Source of the DNA: Geobacter sp.
GTDB lineage: Bacteria; Desulfobacterota; Desulfuromonadia; Geobacterales; Geobacteraceae
DNA: 64,000 nucleotides
NCBI GenBank assembly: GCA_003574885.1
Contig: PJFC01000005.1
Span: 1 to 64,000 of the forward strand
Direction: 5' to 3'
The notes below the pieces were generated by a model, which saw only the letters and a program-made list of their open reading frames with translations, had not been told where the DNA came from and made no database searches. The position numbers were made by a program, and so were the translations under genes. Positions 63,055-64,000 of the stretch are shown here, piece by piece (positions within the stretch are counted from its first letter, which is position 1; the number at the start of each line of letters is the position of its first letter).

Positions 63055-63081
63055 TTAGCACTCTCGGTTGGGGAGTGCTAA
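63055..63081 (-). promoter_or_regulatory. CIRCE operator (HrcA site) upstream of rpoH
   Basis: TTAGCACTC, nine bases, GAGTGCTAA: an exact match to the CIRCE consensus, centred about 65 bases before the rpoH start codon. HrcA binding here would link the repressor and sigma-32 arms of the heat-shock response. Confidence 0.95.
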
Positions 63082-63122
63082 GTGCAAATATAACAACCGT
63101 TGGAGAAAAAATCAAGGCGGGA

Positions 63123-63578
63123 TTATTTCTGCTGGAAAATCATGATGGTCATGTCGGGGCGTTTGGGTGTATAGCCGAACGAGATGCGGGTTTCCGTGTC
63201 TTCCCAGGTGTAGGTGACCACATGGGGCGATGGTGCCCGTTCGTAGGCCCCGTCGCCGAACATCTTCCGGTATGTGGCGAGTATTCTGGTTGTGCCGCGC
63301 CGCTTGACGTAGTCGGGGTTGAACTTGATAGATACGCTGACCAGTTTGTCATCCTTGAACCTGAAGGTACGGATGAAAGTTTCCTGATTGGGATTAAACT
63401 GGCGGTACACGTAATCGTTATGGAGTCTCCCCAGGTTCCCGTCGGGGTAGTCTGCCATGACTTTGCGCAGGTCGGTTCCCCAGGGGGTTTCCCTGTATCC
63501 GTCGGGTATCCTGTCTGCGTAGGCGGCCAGGGCTATCAGGCAGAGAATTGTGCTAATCAGGGCTGTCAGCCTCTTCAT
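63123..63578 (-). CDS. Small exported protein of unknown function
   Basis: 151 residues with a signal peptide (MKRLTALISTILCLIALAAYA-DRI). The mature part begins IPDGYRETPWGTDLRKVMADYPD, a wording seen in many deltaproteobacterial periplasmic proteins of about this size, and is otherwise beta-rich. No cysteines in the mature part and no known family. Stand-alone gene downstream of the rpoH promoter region on the same strand. Confidence 0.7.
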   Translation of the reverse strand: MKRLTALISTILCLIALAAYADRIPDGYRETPWGTDLRKVMADYPDGNLGRLHNDYVYRQFNPNQETFIRTFRFKDDKLVSVSIKFNPDYVKRRGTTRILATYRKMFGDGAYERAPSPHVVTYTWEDTETRISFGYTPKRPDMTIMIFQQK

Positions 63579-63744
63579 TCAGGCTCCATTTAATGAGTGA
63601 TGATGCTCGTTCTACAATACAGGAAAATCCCTTCCGGTGTCAATGCCGGTAGAGGAAAACCCTTGCCCGTTAAGGGCTTTGTATGGTAAATCACTAAAGG
63701 TACAAAAATCCGACGCTGAGCGCCGCAACCGGAGGTTTTCGCAG

Positions 63745-64000
63745 ATGGACATCAAAATTTTACCCCTTTCCGATGACAGGAAAAAGCCCAAATGTTCCGA
63801 CGAATCAAAGCTCGGCTTTGGCCGGCTATTTACCGACCGGATGCTGCTTGTCGAATGGAAGGAGGGTGAGGGGTGGATCAACGGCCGGATCGAACCCTAT
63901 GGCCCCTTTTCCCTTGATCCGGCGTGTTCCGTTTTTCATTACTCCCAGGAGATTTTTGAGGGGCTCAAAGCCTACAAGTGGGCAGACGGCACGATAACCC
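63745..64000 (+). CDS. ilvE: Branched-chain amino acid aminotransferase, 5' part
   Basis: The first 85 codons of a gene cut by the window edge; ATG 63745 follows GGAGG. LGFGRLFTDRMLLVEW, GWINGRIEPYGPFSLDPACSVFHYSQEIFEGLKAYK is typical of the longer (about 355-residue) class IV branched-chain aminotransferases. The pyridoxal-phosphate Lys lies beyond the window. Transfers the amino group to branched-chain keto acids. Confidence 0.88.
   Translation, partial: MDIKILPLSDDRKKPKCSDESKLGFGRLFTDRMLLVEWKEGEGWINGRIEPYGPFSLDPACSVFHYSQEIFEGLKAYKWADGTIT

Overview
The window reads as chromosome of a Geobacter/Geotalea-type deltaproteobacterium (Desulfuromonadales). This rests on four large secreted c-type cytochromes mixing CXXCH with the CX4CH heme motifs typical of Geobacter, a three-gene cassette that I recognise as the GeoRSP radical-SAM system, a CIRCE-controlled rpoH, and family-typical housekeeping genes. 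All assignments come from reading the sequence and from recall of families; no database search was run.

Layout. (1) 95-13566: three secreted multiheme proteins with about 27, 39 and 11 heme-type motifs, then a 20-residue peptide gene and a terminator. (2) 13741-26241: membrane glycosylation-type genes: a GT39-like transferase, a nucleotide-sugar epimerase, a dolichol-phosphate-mannose-synthase-like GT2, two paralogous polytopic proteins and three tandem TMTC-like proteins with TPR tails. (3) 26439-41069: an ankyrin protein, then a long co-directional, partly overlapping gene series. It starts with a second type of 20-residue peptide and its own terminator. It continues with beta-helix, carboxypeptidase-regulatory-like, OpuAC-like, ResB-like, NicO/RcnA-like and TPR proteins, the GeoRSP genes (PqqD-like, radical SAM/SPASM, SPASM-only), a PhnD-like lipoprotein and a YedE-type transporter. 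(4) 41594-47530: small hypothetical genes, then a second copy of the 11-heme cytochrome plus 20-residue peptide plus terminator. (5) 47629-64000: ordinary chromosome, including a DUF362 ferredoxin, receiver-like protein, sigma-54 activator, MBL hydrolase, large NAD-glutamate dehydrogenase, metX behind a SAM riboswitch, a diguanylate cyclase, rpoH and the start of ilvE.

Main idea. Three tiny genes encode MKKQTYTKPKVVGSANVHPC (twice) and MKRKKYVSPRIVANAVVHPC. They share a lysine-rich N-terminus, a YxxPx(V/I) motif like those bound by PqqD-like (RRE) domains, and an invariant C-terminal VHPC. The two identical copies differ at seven codons, all silently, so the peptide itself appears to be selected. 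One precursor heads the gene series that contains the PqqD/radical SAM/SPASM genes, and the other two follow cytochrome genes. I propose that they are the substrates of GeoRSP: a ribosomally made, modified peptide linked to extracellular multiheme cytochromes. This is inference.

A second strong signal is a 1,328-bp stretch that reads as identical in the two 11-heme cytochrome genes, 34 kb apart in direct orientation, while flanking parts and N-terminal domains differ. This points to recent gene conversion or recombination and to domain shuffling.
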